Made by a program: the position numbers and the translations under genes
In this document: positions 10,629-19,956 of the stretch, piece by piece
Layout: every line of letters begins with the position of its first letter
Position numbering within the stretch: the first letter of the stretch is position 1
Notes under the pieces: generated by a model
Databases searched by the model: none
What the model saw: only the letters and a program-made list of their open reading frames with translations
Told to the model about the DNA's origin: nothing
Source of the DNA: Mesostigma viride
Taxonomy: Eukaryota > Streptophyta > Mesostigmatophyceae > Mesostigmatales > Mesostigmataceae
Length of the DNA: 64,000 nt
Direction: 5' to 3'
NCBI GenBank assembly: GCA_009746045.1
Contig: RPFO01000065.1
Location: 115,001-179,000, forward strand

Positions 10629-11876
10629 CCGAGACTCTGGGTGGTGCAGGTACCCTAGTGCACCTAATTAATTAATTAATTAATTAGTTAGTTAGACTGG
10701 TGCTCCCGTTGGGGAGTCACGAAGCATTACCCCGATGGATGGATGGGTGGGTGCAAACAGTCCTACCGGTCTAATCTATCCACATCAGCTACCTACCACA
10801 TCTATCTAATCAACATCACGAGCTACAACATCTATCTAAACAACCCTAGGGAAGCTGTCTGGCGTGCCTCCCACGGGTTTGCACACGCGGGCGCTTCCCC
10901 ACTGGGGGGGGCTCATTGTCCTCTATGACCTGGGCCCACTTGGCCTTGTCCATCATCTTCTTCCAAATCACAGAGAGGCCTAGGCCCCCCATGTCCTCTA
11001 CTAGCTGTTCTTTGAAGGTGCGGGCCTTGCGGCGTCTAACATCACTGGGCCCAGCCCACGTCAGGAGGTGCCGGCCAGGCTGGGCTGGTCGCAGTCCTGC
11101 GGGGGGGCCACGTGAGGTGTCTACCTGGTTGGTGCGAGCTAGGTGCCCTACTAGCTGCAGGCGCCGCTGCTTAATGGTGCTGGTGATATATGGCATGCCC
11201 TGGTACAGGTCCTCATTGCGGACATGAGCAGCATATCCTACTCTGAAAATGGAACGCAGCATGTTGGTGACCGCGCCGTCCAGCTTGCGGGCCAGGTCGG
11301 CGGTGAGGGTCCACGTCTCGGCCCCATACGTGAGAACAGGAAGGACGAGGACCTTGAACAGGTCCTGTTTCTCGATCTTGCCCAGGGGCTTGCGCCACAG
11401 GGCCCGGTACTGGCGTAAAGCGTGCCAGGCGAGGGAGATGCGATGGTCCACATCAACCTCGCAGCTGGGGAGCAGGCTGCCCAGCAGCTTGACGCGGTCC
11501 CGATACAGGACTCGAGAGCCGTCGAGGAGATAGAGGGGTGGCGGTGAGTGGGTGAGCCCAACCGCCAGGGCCTCTGTCTTCTTGCTGACCTCAAGCCCCA
11601 CTGCACGGGCCTCGATAGCCAGGCAGTCAAGCCATGTCTGCACGTGCCCAGTGTCCTCGAAGAGGGTGGTGTCGTCTGCGTAGATGATGTCTGCCAGCCG
11701 AACCTCCGTGTCCGCTCCGCCATGCCAGAATTCTAGTGCACCTAGAGCAAGTGTTGTTTACATTCCCACCCTTGCAGGAAGTAGCTTAGAATGTATTATA
11801 GGCCATATGCCCCTTCTCTGGGCTATGTGCTACAGATACTCCCAACGGAGTTATGTTCCTAATTAATTAATTAATG
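10629..11876 (+). mobile_element. SINE-like element, copy 2, interrupted by a LINE
   Basis: The 5' part is 10629-10665 and the rest is 11733-11876, ending in an (AATT)n tail. The LINE at 10666-11732 lies between. The two halves rejoin at the duplicated CTAGTGCACCT and match copy 1. Confidence 0.7.
10666..11732 (-). mobile_element. 5'-truncated RTE-clade LINE inserted in a SINE-like copy
   Basis: A minus-strand copy of 1067 bp with tail (TTAA)n at 10666-10685 and the 11-bp target duplication CTAGTGCACCT at 10655-10665 and 11733-11743. The ORF from 11732 to 10846 starts within the reverse transcriptase just before its catalytic motif IIYADDTTLF. It continues through the RTE signature VLTYGAETWTLTADLARKLD, NEDLYQGMPYITSTIKQRRL, QLVGHLARTNQ and FKEQLVEDMG to a stop. 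The 3' UTR carries GCTCCCGTTGGGGAGTCAC read from the other strand. The reading frame is open across the whole fragment, so the copy is young. Confidence 0.9.
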
Positions 11877-12142
11877 GATGATGCCTCAAGAATTTAGCCA
11901 CGCTCTGCCTATAATGGGACTCCCCATGGATGCTGCATTAAAAACTTCGCCAAGCTCTGCCTATGCAGAGAGTCCGACTCTCTGATGAAAAGCCATGCCC
12001 TAGAGCTTTTTGTATCAAGGAGACAAGCGCGCAGGCCAGACATCGGGAGAATCCGGACCATGGTAGCTCGAGCCTGCCGTTATCTTGTCCGCGCTTTTGT
12101 ATAGCCATGATGATCTTCCACCCCATGCCAGGCCCCTTTGCG

Positions 12143-12313
12143 CTCTGAGAGATCATGGTGGTGCAGGTGCCCTTGGTGCACCTAGAGCAGGTGTAGTTTA
12201 CATCCCTACCCTTGCAGGAAGTAGCCCAGAATGTATTAAAAGCCATATGCCCCTTCTCAGGGATATGCGCTACATGTACTCCCAACGGAGTTGTGTTCCT
12301 AATGATTTAATAC
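12143..12313 (+). mobile_element. SINE-like element, copy 3
   Basis: Same family as 7276-7446, with GGTGGTGCAGGTGCCCTTGG, CTTGCAGGAAGTAGC and CAACGGAGTTGTGTTCCT, and a degenerate AT-rich tail. Confidence 0.6.
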
Positions 12314-13285
12314 ATGAATGGGGCAGCCCTACTGCATCCGCTAAGCTTTTGCTGTGTCGAAGGTTTGTTGCACCCACAGTAGTTGCCTAGACTCTCCCAG
12401 TGAGCAGTTTAAATGAAGCTGTGGTCTGCCTTTCAAGGCAACAAGAGAAGGGGGGGGGCCCATGCCCACTTCTTGCGCTGTGCATCAAACAGGGATGAAA
12501 GGTACCTACTCAGAAGTTGGTACCCCGTGACTCTCCCGCCGGAGGCATGTGAATGAACGAATGAATAACTGCAAATCATATACATGCATTGCATGCGGAA
12601 AATTGTGCAGGAGATTCTCCTTGAGTAAACCATTTCCATCGTGGCTTGCCGATCTGGCCTTTTAAGAAAAGATGTCCACCACAACACACATCCACACCAT
12701 GTGCAGGACACCGCCATGGCAGGCATGCGATCTGGACAGCCAAATGTCGCCTGAAAAGTTGGTAATGCGGCTGATGCAGCGCTGTATGCCTAGGCACGAT
12801 CCCCACGTGCCACGAGGGTGACCCCACCCATGGGGTCCACTTGCTTGGGTATAGTGGTGGTGCATTATGGCGTATTATGTCACCTGCTTACACAGGAGTA
12901 GCTACGCTTCATGAGGGTGACCCTGGCACCCATGGGCTCAGCTTGCTCAAGGGCGAAGCAGCCTATCGATGAACTTCCCAGGCCTGGCCACGTTCAACAT
13001 GACGAATGGCAGGCCCTCTTGCAGTCGTGCCAAATGTCACACAGCTCTAATACCAGGTTGCTTTCTAGTTGTGGAGCCTGCCAAGCTGAAGGTGCAATCC
13101 ACGATTGCCTTCTACAGTATGAGCCAGCAGTACGTTATGCTGTAAGAATTCCAAAAATTTACAACCGGCCGTGCGGGCCGCTGCACGAAAGATCACCAGT
13201 TGACAGGGCGGCGGCGGCGGCATAGGGCTGGACGTGTGCCAACCCCCCCAGCGGGGCAAGAAGGTAAACGTGATTGCCTCCACAT
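12314..13285. other. Gene-free sequence downstream of MAT1
   Basis: No coding region or known repeat could be supported. Candidate MAT1 poly(A) signals TGTAA (minus strand) lie at 13290-13286 and about 13162-13158, so the MAT1 transcript probably ends near 13.1-13.3 kb. Confidence 0.5.
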
Positions 13286-13423
13286 TTACAAACACGGCAA
13301 CAGGCTGTTCTTCCCTTCCCGATCCCTGGCCTCATCCCATTGCCTCCTCCCCCTAGCCTCATGCCCCTGGCTTCATGGCCCCGGTGGCTGCTCTCAGTAG
13401 TGCACGGACACCCGGCGGGCGCC

Positions 13424-16400
13424 TCAGTGCACGAACACGGAGCAGAACGCCTCCTCCAAGTCACGCATGCGGGGGATCTCCGCCGAGAAGCCGCCCGCCC
13501 GCATCGCCATCTCCTGTCGCTGCTGCAGCCCCTCCGGGCTCAGCTCGCTGTCATCAAACGTGCCAACCGCCAGTGGCTGCGGCACAAGCGAGCCGCCGAG
13601 CATCTGGGCACCAGCCAGGGGGGCCATCGCGGTGGGCATGTAGGACATGGTGGAGGTGGGCACGTCCCCATGGGGGCCCGACACGTCCATTTGCTGTGGG
13701 GGGGGGGGGGGGATAGCGGGGCAGCAGTGGTGGTATGTGTGAGGGAGTTGTGGTGAGACAGCAGGAAAAAAAATTCTGGGCAGGTTTGTGGGGCGATTGT
13801 AAGGGGGGATGTGGCGCGATCGTTAGGGGTTGGGGGGGGGGATAGGTTGTGTGGACAAGGGTGAGGTGATTGTGGGGGAGGAGCAGCGAAGGAGAGTAAG
13901 AGGCGTGTTCGGGTTCAGAAGGAATAGTTGCTTGACTTGAAGACAAGTGCAATACAAGAGGCCCGGAGCGTTTGCGTGCCAACCTGTTTTCAGAAACCAG
14001 CAGAAAGGCAGCTATCTACTCTTCCGTACTATTTTAACAAATGATAATATCAAAGAGACAACCAACGCAGGCCAGAAATCTGGAAGAATCTATAATTGAA
14101 ACTAGTGAAACAGCCACGGCACGAACTCTGAGTATGCGTCCGGCCTGGGTATCTGAGTATGCATCAGCCTGGAGATAACCAGAACTTCTTCTCTTATTAG
14201 TGGAGCAGCTGCTTGGGAATGCGCACGGCACCCTTTGAGGGACACAGAGAGGGGCAGAAAGGCTTGGTGGGGGCCCAAAGGCTTGGTAGCCGGAGGGATG
14301 GAAGCACTCAAAAGGAACGCACGCTTCCCACGCAACTGCAAGGCTAGCAGAGATGAAGGGGACTGTGCACTAGGCAGAGACAACGAGAAAAGCATACCCT
14401 TGAAGCATGCACAGGTGTCGCTTCGCTAGGCAAGCAAGCCCAGACCTGTCCCATCACGCCCACGTCATCAAACAAGTGTCCGTCTCATGGTGTTCATGCG
14501 CTCCACCGGATCACGTGTCACAGAACCGGGGCTCCAGTTGCACATGGCCTGCATGGCTAGACGAGGTGCGCGATGGAACGTCAAACTTATAATGGCATAT
14601 GGTGAATTCATGATGGCACACATGCTTACGCAAGCGGTCGGCACAAACGCCTCGCCCCGCGCCACATGATTCATGGCCTCTTGAGTCAAACTACCCAGCG
14701 TGATGATCTGGCGAACTTGTCATGACGTTCTCACCTGCAAACCCCCAGCCATCGCAGCACCGCTGTCTGCCATCCCTGCAGCCCCCTGGAGGGGTTCCCT
14801 CAGCAGCTGGCTCTGCCGCTCGGCCTGTCGTATGGGCACCGTGTGTGTGACGGACCACCAAGGGAGAAACCAGTCAGCATGCTGCTTGTAGCCGCGCCAT
14901 GAAACATGTAAGGTATTCACACTGCTTGTAGCCGCGCCATGAAACACGTAAGGTATGCATACTGCTTGTAGCCGCGCCATGAAACACGTAAGGTATGCAT
15001 GCTGCTTGTAGCCGCGCCATGAAACACGTAAGGTATGCACACTGCTTGTAGCCGCGCCATGAAACACGTGAGGTATACATACTGCTTGTAGCCGCGCCAT
15101 GAAACACGTAAGGTATACATACTGCTTGTAGCCGCGCCATGAAACACGTAAGGTATACATACTGCTTGTAGCCGCGCCATGAAACACGTAAGGTATGCAC
15201 ACTGCTTGTAGCCGCGCCATGAAACACGTGAGGTATGCATACTGCTTGTAGCCGCGCCATGAAACACGTAAGGTATGCATGCTGCTTGTAGCCGCGCCAT
15301 GAAACACGTAAGGTATACACACTGCTTGTAGCCGCGCCATGAAACACGTAAGGTATACATACTGCTTGTAGCCGCGCCATGAAACACGTAAGGTATACAT
15401 ACTGCTTGTAGCCGCGCCATGAAACACGTAAGGTATGCACACTGCTTGTAGCCGCGCCATGAAACACGTAAGGTATACATACTGCTTGTAGCCGCGCCAT
15501 GAAACACGTAAGGTATACATACTGCTTGTAGCCGCGCCATGAAACACGTGAGGTATACACACTGCTTGTAGCCGCGCCATGAAACACGTAAGGTATGCAC
15601 ACTGCTTGTAGCCGAGCCATGAAACACGTAAGGTATGCACACTGCTTGTAGCCGCACCATGAAACACGTAAGGTATACACACTGCTTGTAGCCGCGCCAT
15701 GAAACACGTAAGGTATACACACTGCTTGTGGCCGCGCCATGAAACACGTGAGGTATGCACACTGCTTGTAGCCGCGCCATGAAACACGTAAGGTATACAC
15801 ACTGCTTGTAGCCGCGCCATGAAACACGTAAGGTATACACACTGCTTGTAGCCGCGCCATGAAACACGTAAGGTATGCACACTGCTTGTAGCCGCGCCAT
15901 GAAACACGTAAGGTATACACACTGCTTGTAGCCGCGCCATGAAACACGTAAGGTATACACACTGCTTGTAGCCGCGCCATGAAACACGTAAGGTATGCAT
16001 GCTGCTTGTAGCCGCGCCATGAAACACGTAAGGTATACACACTGCTTGTGGCCGCGCCATGAAACACGTAAGGTATGCACACTGCTTGTAGCCGCGCCAT
16101 GAAACACGTGAGGTATACATGCTGCTTGTAGCCGTGCCATGAAACACGTAAGGTATGCACACTGCTTGTAGCCGCGCCATGAAACACGTAAGGTATGCAC
16201 ACTGCTTGTAGCCGCGCCATGAAACACGTAAGGTATACATACTGCTTGTAGCCGCGCCATGAAACACGTAAGGTATGCATGCTGCTTGTAGCCGCGCCAT
16301 GAAACACGTAAGGTATGCATACTGCTTGTAGCCGCGCCATGAAACACGTAGGTATGCACACTGCTTGTAGCCGCGCCATGAAACACGTAAGGTATACACA

Positions 16401-17194
16401 CTGCTTGTAGCCGCGCCATGAAACACGTGAGGTATGCACACTGCTTGTAGCCGCGCCATGAAACACGTAAGGTATAAGCAACACAACCGCGACCCGACCA
16501 GCGGTGGGTCATGCGTGCATGTGGGGTGGCATGCCATGCCATGCACATACTCCCCAGAAAAGACACCCATGGCACTTTCAAGAAAAGGGTACAGCTAGCA
16601 TCTGCCAGTTGGATGACTTGCCATCCCGTACCTGCACCAGGTGACCCTACGACACCTGGCCTGGCGTCCCACGTCCGTCTGCAGGGGTACAGGGGCATCA
16701 TCCTAGGCTAATGCGCCCGCGTCGCACGGTTGCACGTGCGTGGTTGCCCACGCGCCCACGCCGCACAGTACCATAGCCGTGGCCCACCACGCTGCGCACG
16801 GTGGGCGGGAAGGAGGCCTTAGTAATGCTGTTCCCAAGACAGCTATGCACACGTTCTAACAAGCTTCCTGGCACACGTCCGAACGCACGTCCGAACGCAT
16901 CTCTGAACACCCACCAGCACATACTACCCTGAACACACTGCGGACACACCTCTGAACACATGACCTGACCATACATCCTAACGCACACCTCCTACACTTC
17001 TCAAACTTAGCTCAGCAAATCCTCCTAACACACTTACTACGTCAAACCTCCTCATACCCAGGTTGTACAACAACCAAACCCCGCTGGCGGCCCTCACATT
17101 CCGCACATAATGCACAAACTTCATACACAGAATTGAAGCAAAGCCACTGCACGTGCAGCCCGCATATGCCGGCATGGCTGGCATACGAGGTAGA

Positions 17195-17288
<94 letters not shown>

Positions 17289-18831
17289 CGTGCTGCCATC
17301 ATGTACGACACTGTACTACCTACCAGCCACCGCCCACACCGCACGCGGCCCACACGGTGGCCATCCCCTGTCCACCGTCCACGCCACCAAGCACAAGACT
17401 CGTACGCGACAAGCGCCACCCACAGCACGGTGACAATCCCCTGTCCACCGCCCACGCCACCAAGCACAAGACTCATACGCGACAAGCGCAACCCACCGCG
17501 CGCGCAGCCCGCATCGTGATCATTTCCGCGTTCTCCTCTCTGTAGCGCGCCACCTGCGCTTCGATCGCGTCCACATTGACGCGCTGCTCCAGGTTAAAGA
17601 CTGGGCAGAAGGGGGGGGGGGGGGGGGCAAAACGTGGACGGGACATGGGTACAGCGTGTCCAAAACGTGGCAAAATCATGGGCAAAACATGGATGATGTG
17701 CGGGTGGGTTGTGGAAAGCGTGTGGGCGGAACGTGAAGAAAGTGTGGGTAGGACGTGGGTAAAGCGATAAAAGAACGTAGTAATTGAACAAACTAGGCTT
17801 TGTAAGGGTGACCCCTCGTTGAAGGGCTCAGATTCCCAAGTGTGTGGTGGATTCCACGCAGATCCAGCGCCTGCTACGGGATCCAGCGCATGTTACGGGA
17901 CGGCGAAGGGCGACCAGGGCCACGTTGAGCCACACAAACATGATACGCTAGCATCTGGGGAGCAGATGAGAAGATGGGTAACTGGCGACACACGCACGGA
18001 TCGTTGAGCCACACAAACATGATACGCTAGCATCTGGGGAGCAGATGAGAAGATGGGTAACTGGAGACACACGCACGGATCGTTGAGCCACACAAACATG
18101 ATACGCTAGCATCTGGGGAGCAGACGAGAAGATGGGTAACTGGAGACACACGCACGGATCATTGAGCCACACAAACATGATACGCTAGCATCTGGGGAGC
18201 AGATGAGAAGACGGGTAACTGGCGACACACGCACGGATCGGCAGAGCCCTCTCGTGACTTCGGACCCGGACGGGCCGAGGATGACTGAAAACACAGACGT
18301 CTCAGGATGGGGAACGTGCGAGGGGGCGCAGGGAACTCGATTAAATACAATTTATGAATTGGGGCTCCTGAAGAGCTCTTATCAAGGAGATAAAGGAGAA
18401 GAGCTCTTATGGCTTCCGACTGCCGGAGACATGCACACGCCTCAACAAGCCGGTTGTCCACTGTCCAGATACCAGCGTGCAAACAGCATCCACGTCATGC
18501 GAGGTCACTGTCCCAGACCTTGAAGGGGGCATTTGTCTAATTAAGACGGATGGGCGTGAAGAAATCAAGTAGCTATTGGTACGTACTTATGTCTTCGACT
18601 TGTTCCAGGTAGTCGTTGTACTCGTTCAGGGTTTCAAAGTCTTCTCTCGTCATGTTATACCTGCACCGGCAGAGAAGCAAAGGAGGCCACACACGGATAT
18701 ATGCCGAGATCGCAAAGAATCCAGCAACCTACGCAGCTCTCTAATGCGCACGGCTCGGGATACAGGACCCAATGCAATTTGCGGACTTACACTGACAGGA
18801 TGCGCTTTCGAATTGCCACAGCTCGCTCCAT
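13424..18831 (-). CDS. MAT1: MAT1 homologue, CDK-activating kinase assembly factor (TFIIH), five exons
   Basis: Predicted 192-aa nuclear protein from minus-strand exons 18831-18791, 18660-18587, 17600-17497, 14824-14735 and 13693-13424. All phases fit (2, 1, 0, 0), with donors GTAAGT, GTACGT, GTGGGT and GTGAGA and AG acceptors. The conserved MAT1 core reads MERAVAIRKRILSVYNMTRE, DFETLNEYNDYLEQVEDIIF, NLEQRVNVDAIEAQVARY and REENAEMI. After a low-complexity middle the end reads RDLEEAFCSVF, matching the family C-terminus. By family knowledge MAT1 joins CDK7 and cyclin H and tethers them to TFIIH. The start chosen at 18831 is forced by in-frame stops just upstream, so no N-terminal RING is encoded here; animal and yeast MAT1 have one, while short plant MAT1 proteins, as I recall them, do not. 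Either the RING is absent or its exons lie beyond the repeat-filled DNA upstream. Two acceptors (exons 3 and 5) follow runs of C. The TGTAA at 13290-13286 is the likely poly(A) signal. Confidence 0.87.
14877..16474. repeat. 40-bp minisatellite, about 40 units, in a MAT1 intron
   Basis: Head-to-tail 40-bp units (GCCGCGCCATGAAACACGTA then AGGTATGCATACTGCTTGTA). Variation is confined to a few positions, mainly GTA or GTG and TGCAT, TGCAC, TACAT or TACAC; one unit near 16350 lacks a base. On the minus strand the unit has no stop in any frame, giving three overlapping open frames of 536-616 codons. It lies between MAT1 exons 3 and 4, so these frames are almost certainly not genes. Confidence 0.97.
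17199..17286. repeat. (AC)44 microsatellite
   Basis: 88 bp of uninterrupted AC within the 2.7-kb MAT1 intron between exons 3 and 4. Confidence 0.98.
17922..18240. repeat. 79-bp tandem repeat, four copies
   Basis: Four near-identical 79-bp units starting at TTGAGCCACACAAACATG (17925, 18004, 18083, 18162), differing by single bases. It lies in the MAT1 intron between exons 2 and 3. Confidence 0.95.
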
Positions 18832-19650
18832 GATTCAAGATCAAAATACTATACGAAGAAAAATAGCAGCGTTGCGTCTTCGATTATGTCAAGCCCCCTC
18901 TAGCCGGCCGTCCCTTCACCCAGGATTGCGCTCGAGCTGTTGCAAACAGTACAGGGCGACATACTTCCTGCCACGGAACCTGTTATGGCATAAGCTAGCG
19001 CCACAGAAATCAGGCATGCATCCTCCGCCGGGTCTCGACAGACAGGCGAAACAACAAATTTTCTTTGAACCAGGGCGGTTCCTAACCAAATTGTGAGTCA
19101 ATGTAAACTATTGGGATTGGACGAAACGTGCGCGCGGTTGTAACACGGCACAAAGCCGAAGGTTCTTGAACGCTCTTTCAACATGAGCCCATGTCTCCAT
19201 GACCACAACCTGACGTAATCTAATGTAATCTAATGTATAATGTCATCTAATGATTATCGTTTGGCAGCACCTCCAATTCTTACATGATGGCGATGTTACA
19301 GTACCCGAGTCAGAATCCCCAAACCAAACGATCTCCACGGACCACGCGGGTTCTTCACAATAGTTGGGTTGGCTGAAGTTGGGTTCACGCCTTAAGTTGG
19401 GTCGCAGTTGGCTGCATGGCGAACCCAACTTCAGGCTGATGGCTGTACTAGTAAAAACCCAACTTAAGGCGTGAAGGGGCTTCTAGCGCGGTGTGGCACT
19501 GATTTTTTACTGCCGCGACTTGAGGGTTCTGAGTTTTTTCCCGCGCCGGTGGTCCGACAGGGTTTCCGCGCCATCCAACACTAAGCATCTATAAAATTCA
19601 CTGCAGATCTTGGTCAGTTGGGCGCTGAAATCAGTCATCATTGTATTATA
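18832..19650. other. Upstream region of MAT1 with a MITE-related palindrome
   Basis: No coding exon with a RING motif was found here. At 19381-19476 the words GGGTTCACGCCTTAAGTTGG and AACCCAACTTAAGGCGTGAA lie in opposite orientation, as in the MITE at 2041-2266, but without its CAGTCATT ends. It is a relative or fragment of that family. Confidence 0.5.
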
Positions 19651-19679
19651 TACATGGGCAAACGGCTTGCTGTTCAAGC

Positions 19680-19956
19680 GCGTTCGTCACATTAGAACCC
19701 ATCATAAATGCGACGCCCTGTAGTGCGTGCACTACCTCACGTCCCACAACCGCGGCCGCTGGCCTGGTGATGGCCAGCTTGTCGACCCCGCCGAGGCTCT
19801 CCCAATCGTTCACCGCATGAATCGCCCCAAGCTCCAACGCTTCGCCCTCTGCTCCCTCCTTGGACGCTCCGAAACCGCGATCTGGGCTTCCCCACCGCCC
19901 CCCCCCCACCTTCCTCCCCACCGAAGCCACCATCCGCACCCTCCTTAACCACCTGC
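19680..19956 (+). mobile_element. LINE ORF1 fragment
   Basis: Reads LQRFALCSLLGRSETAIWAS and, in another frame, ATIRTLLNHLLK, matching the block in the ORF1 remnant at 8040-8150 (LLCSLLTKSDGEIWAS, TLRSILTEAL). It runs directly into the gypsy fragment at 19957 with a few bases of shared sequence at the junction. Confidence 0.5.

Noticed and set aside
14640-14715. Extra MAT1 exon reading IITLGSLTQEAMNHVARGEA
   Set aside because: The intron left before it would be 27 bp, and the phases of exons 4 and 5 already fit without it.
15000-16400. CRISPR-like array
   Set aside because: The 40-bp units are contiguous with no unique spacers; a minisatellite in a eukaryotic intron.
14720-16701. Three overlapping minus-strand ORFs of 536-616 codons
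   Set aside because: They are the three frames of a 40-bp tandem repeat without stops, inside a MAT1 intron; only the 30 codons at 14824-14735 are coding, as MAT1 exon 4.
17042-17545. ORFs with poly-Cys-Val or poly-Thr-His
   Set aside because: Translations of the (AC)44 run.
18916-19101. Cys-rich minus-strand ORF as the missing MAT1 RING
   Set aside because: The spacing of Cys and His does not fit a C3HC4 RING, and in-frame stops separate it from MAT1 exon 1.
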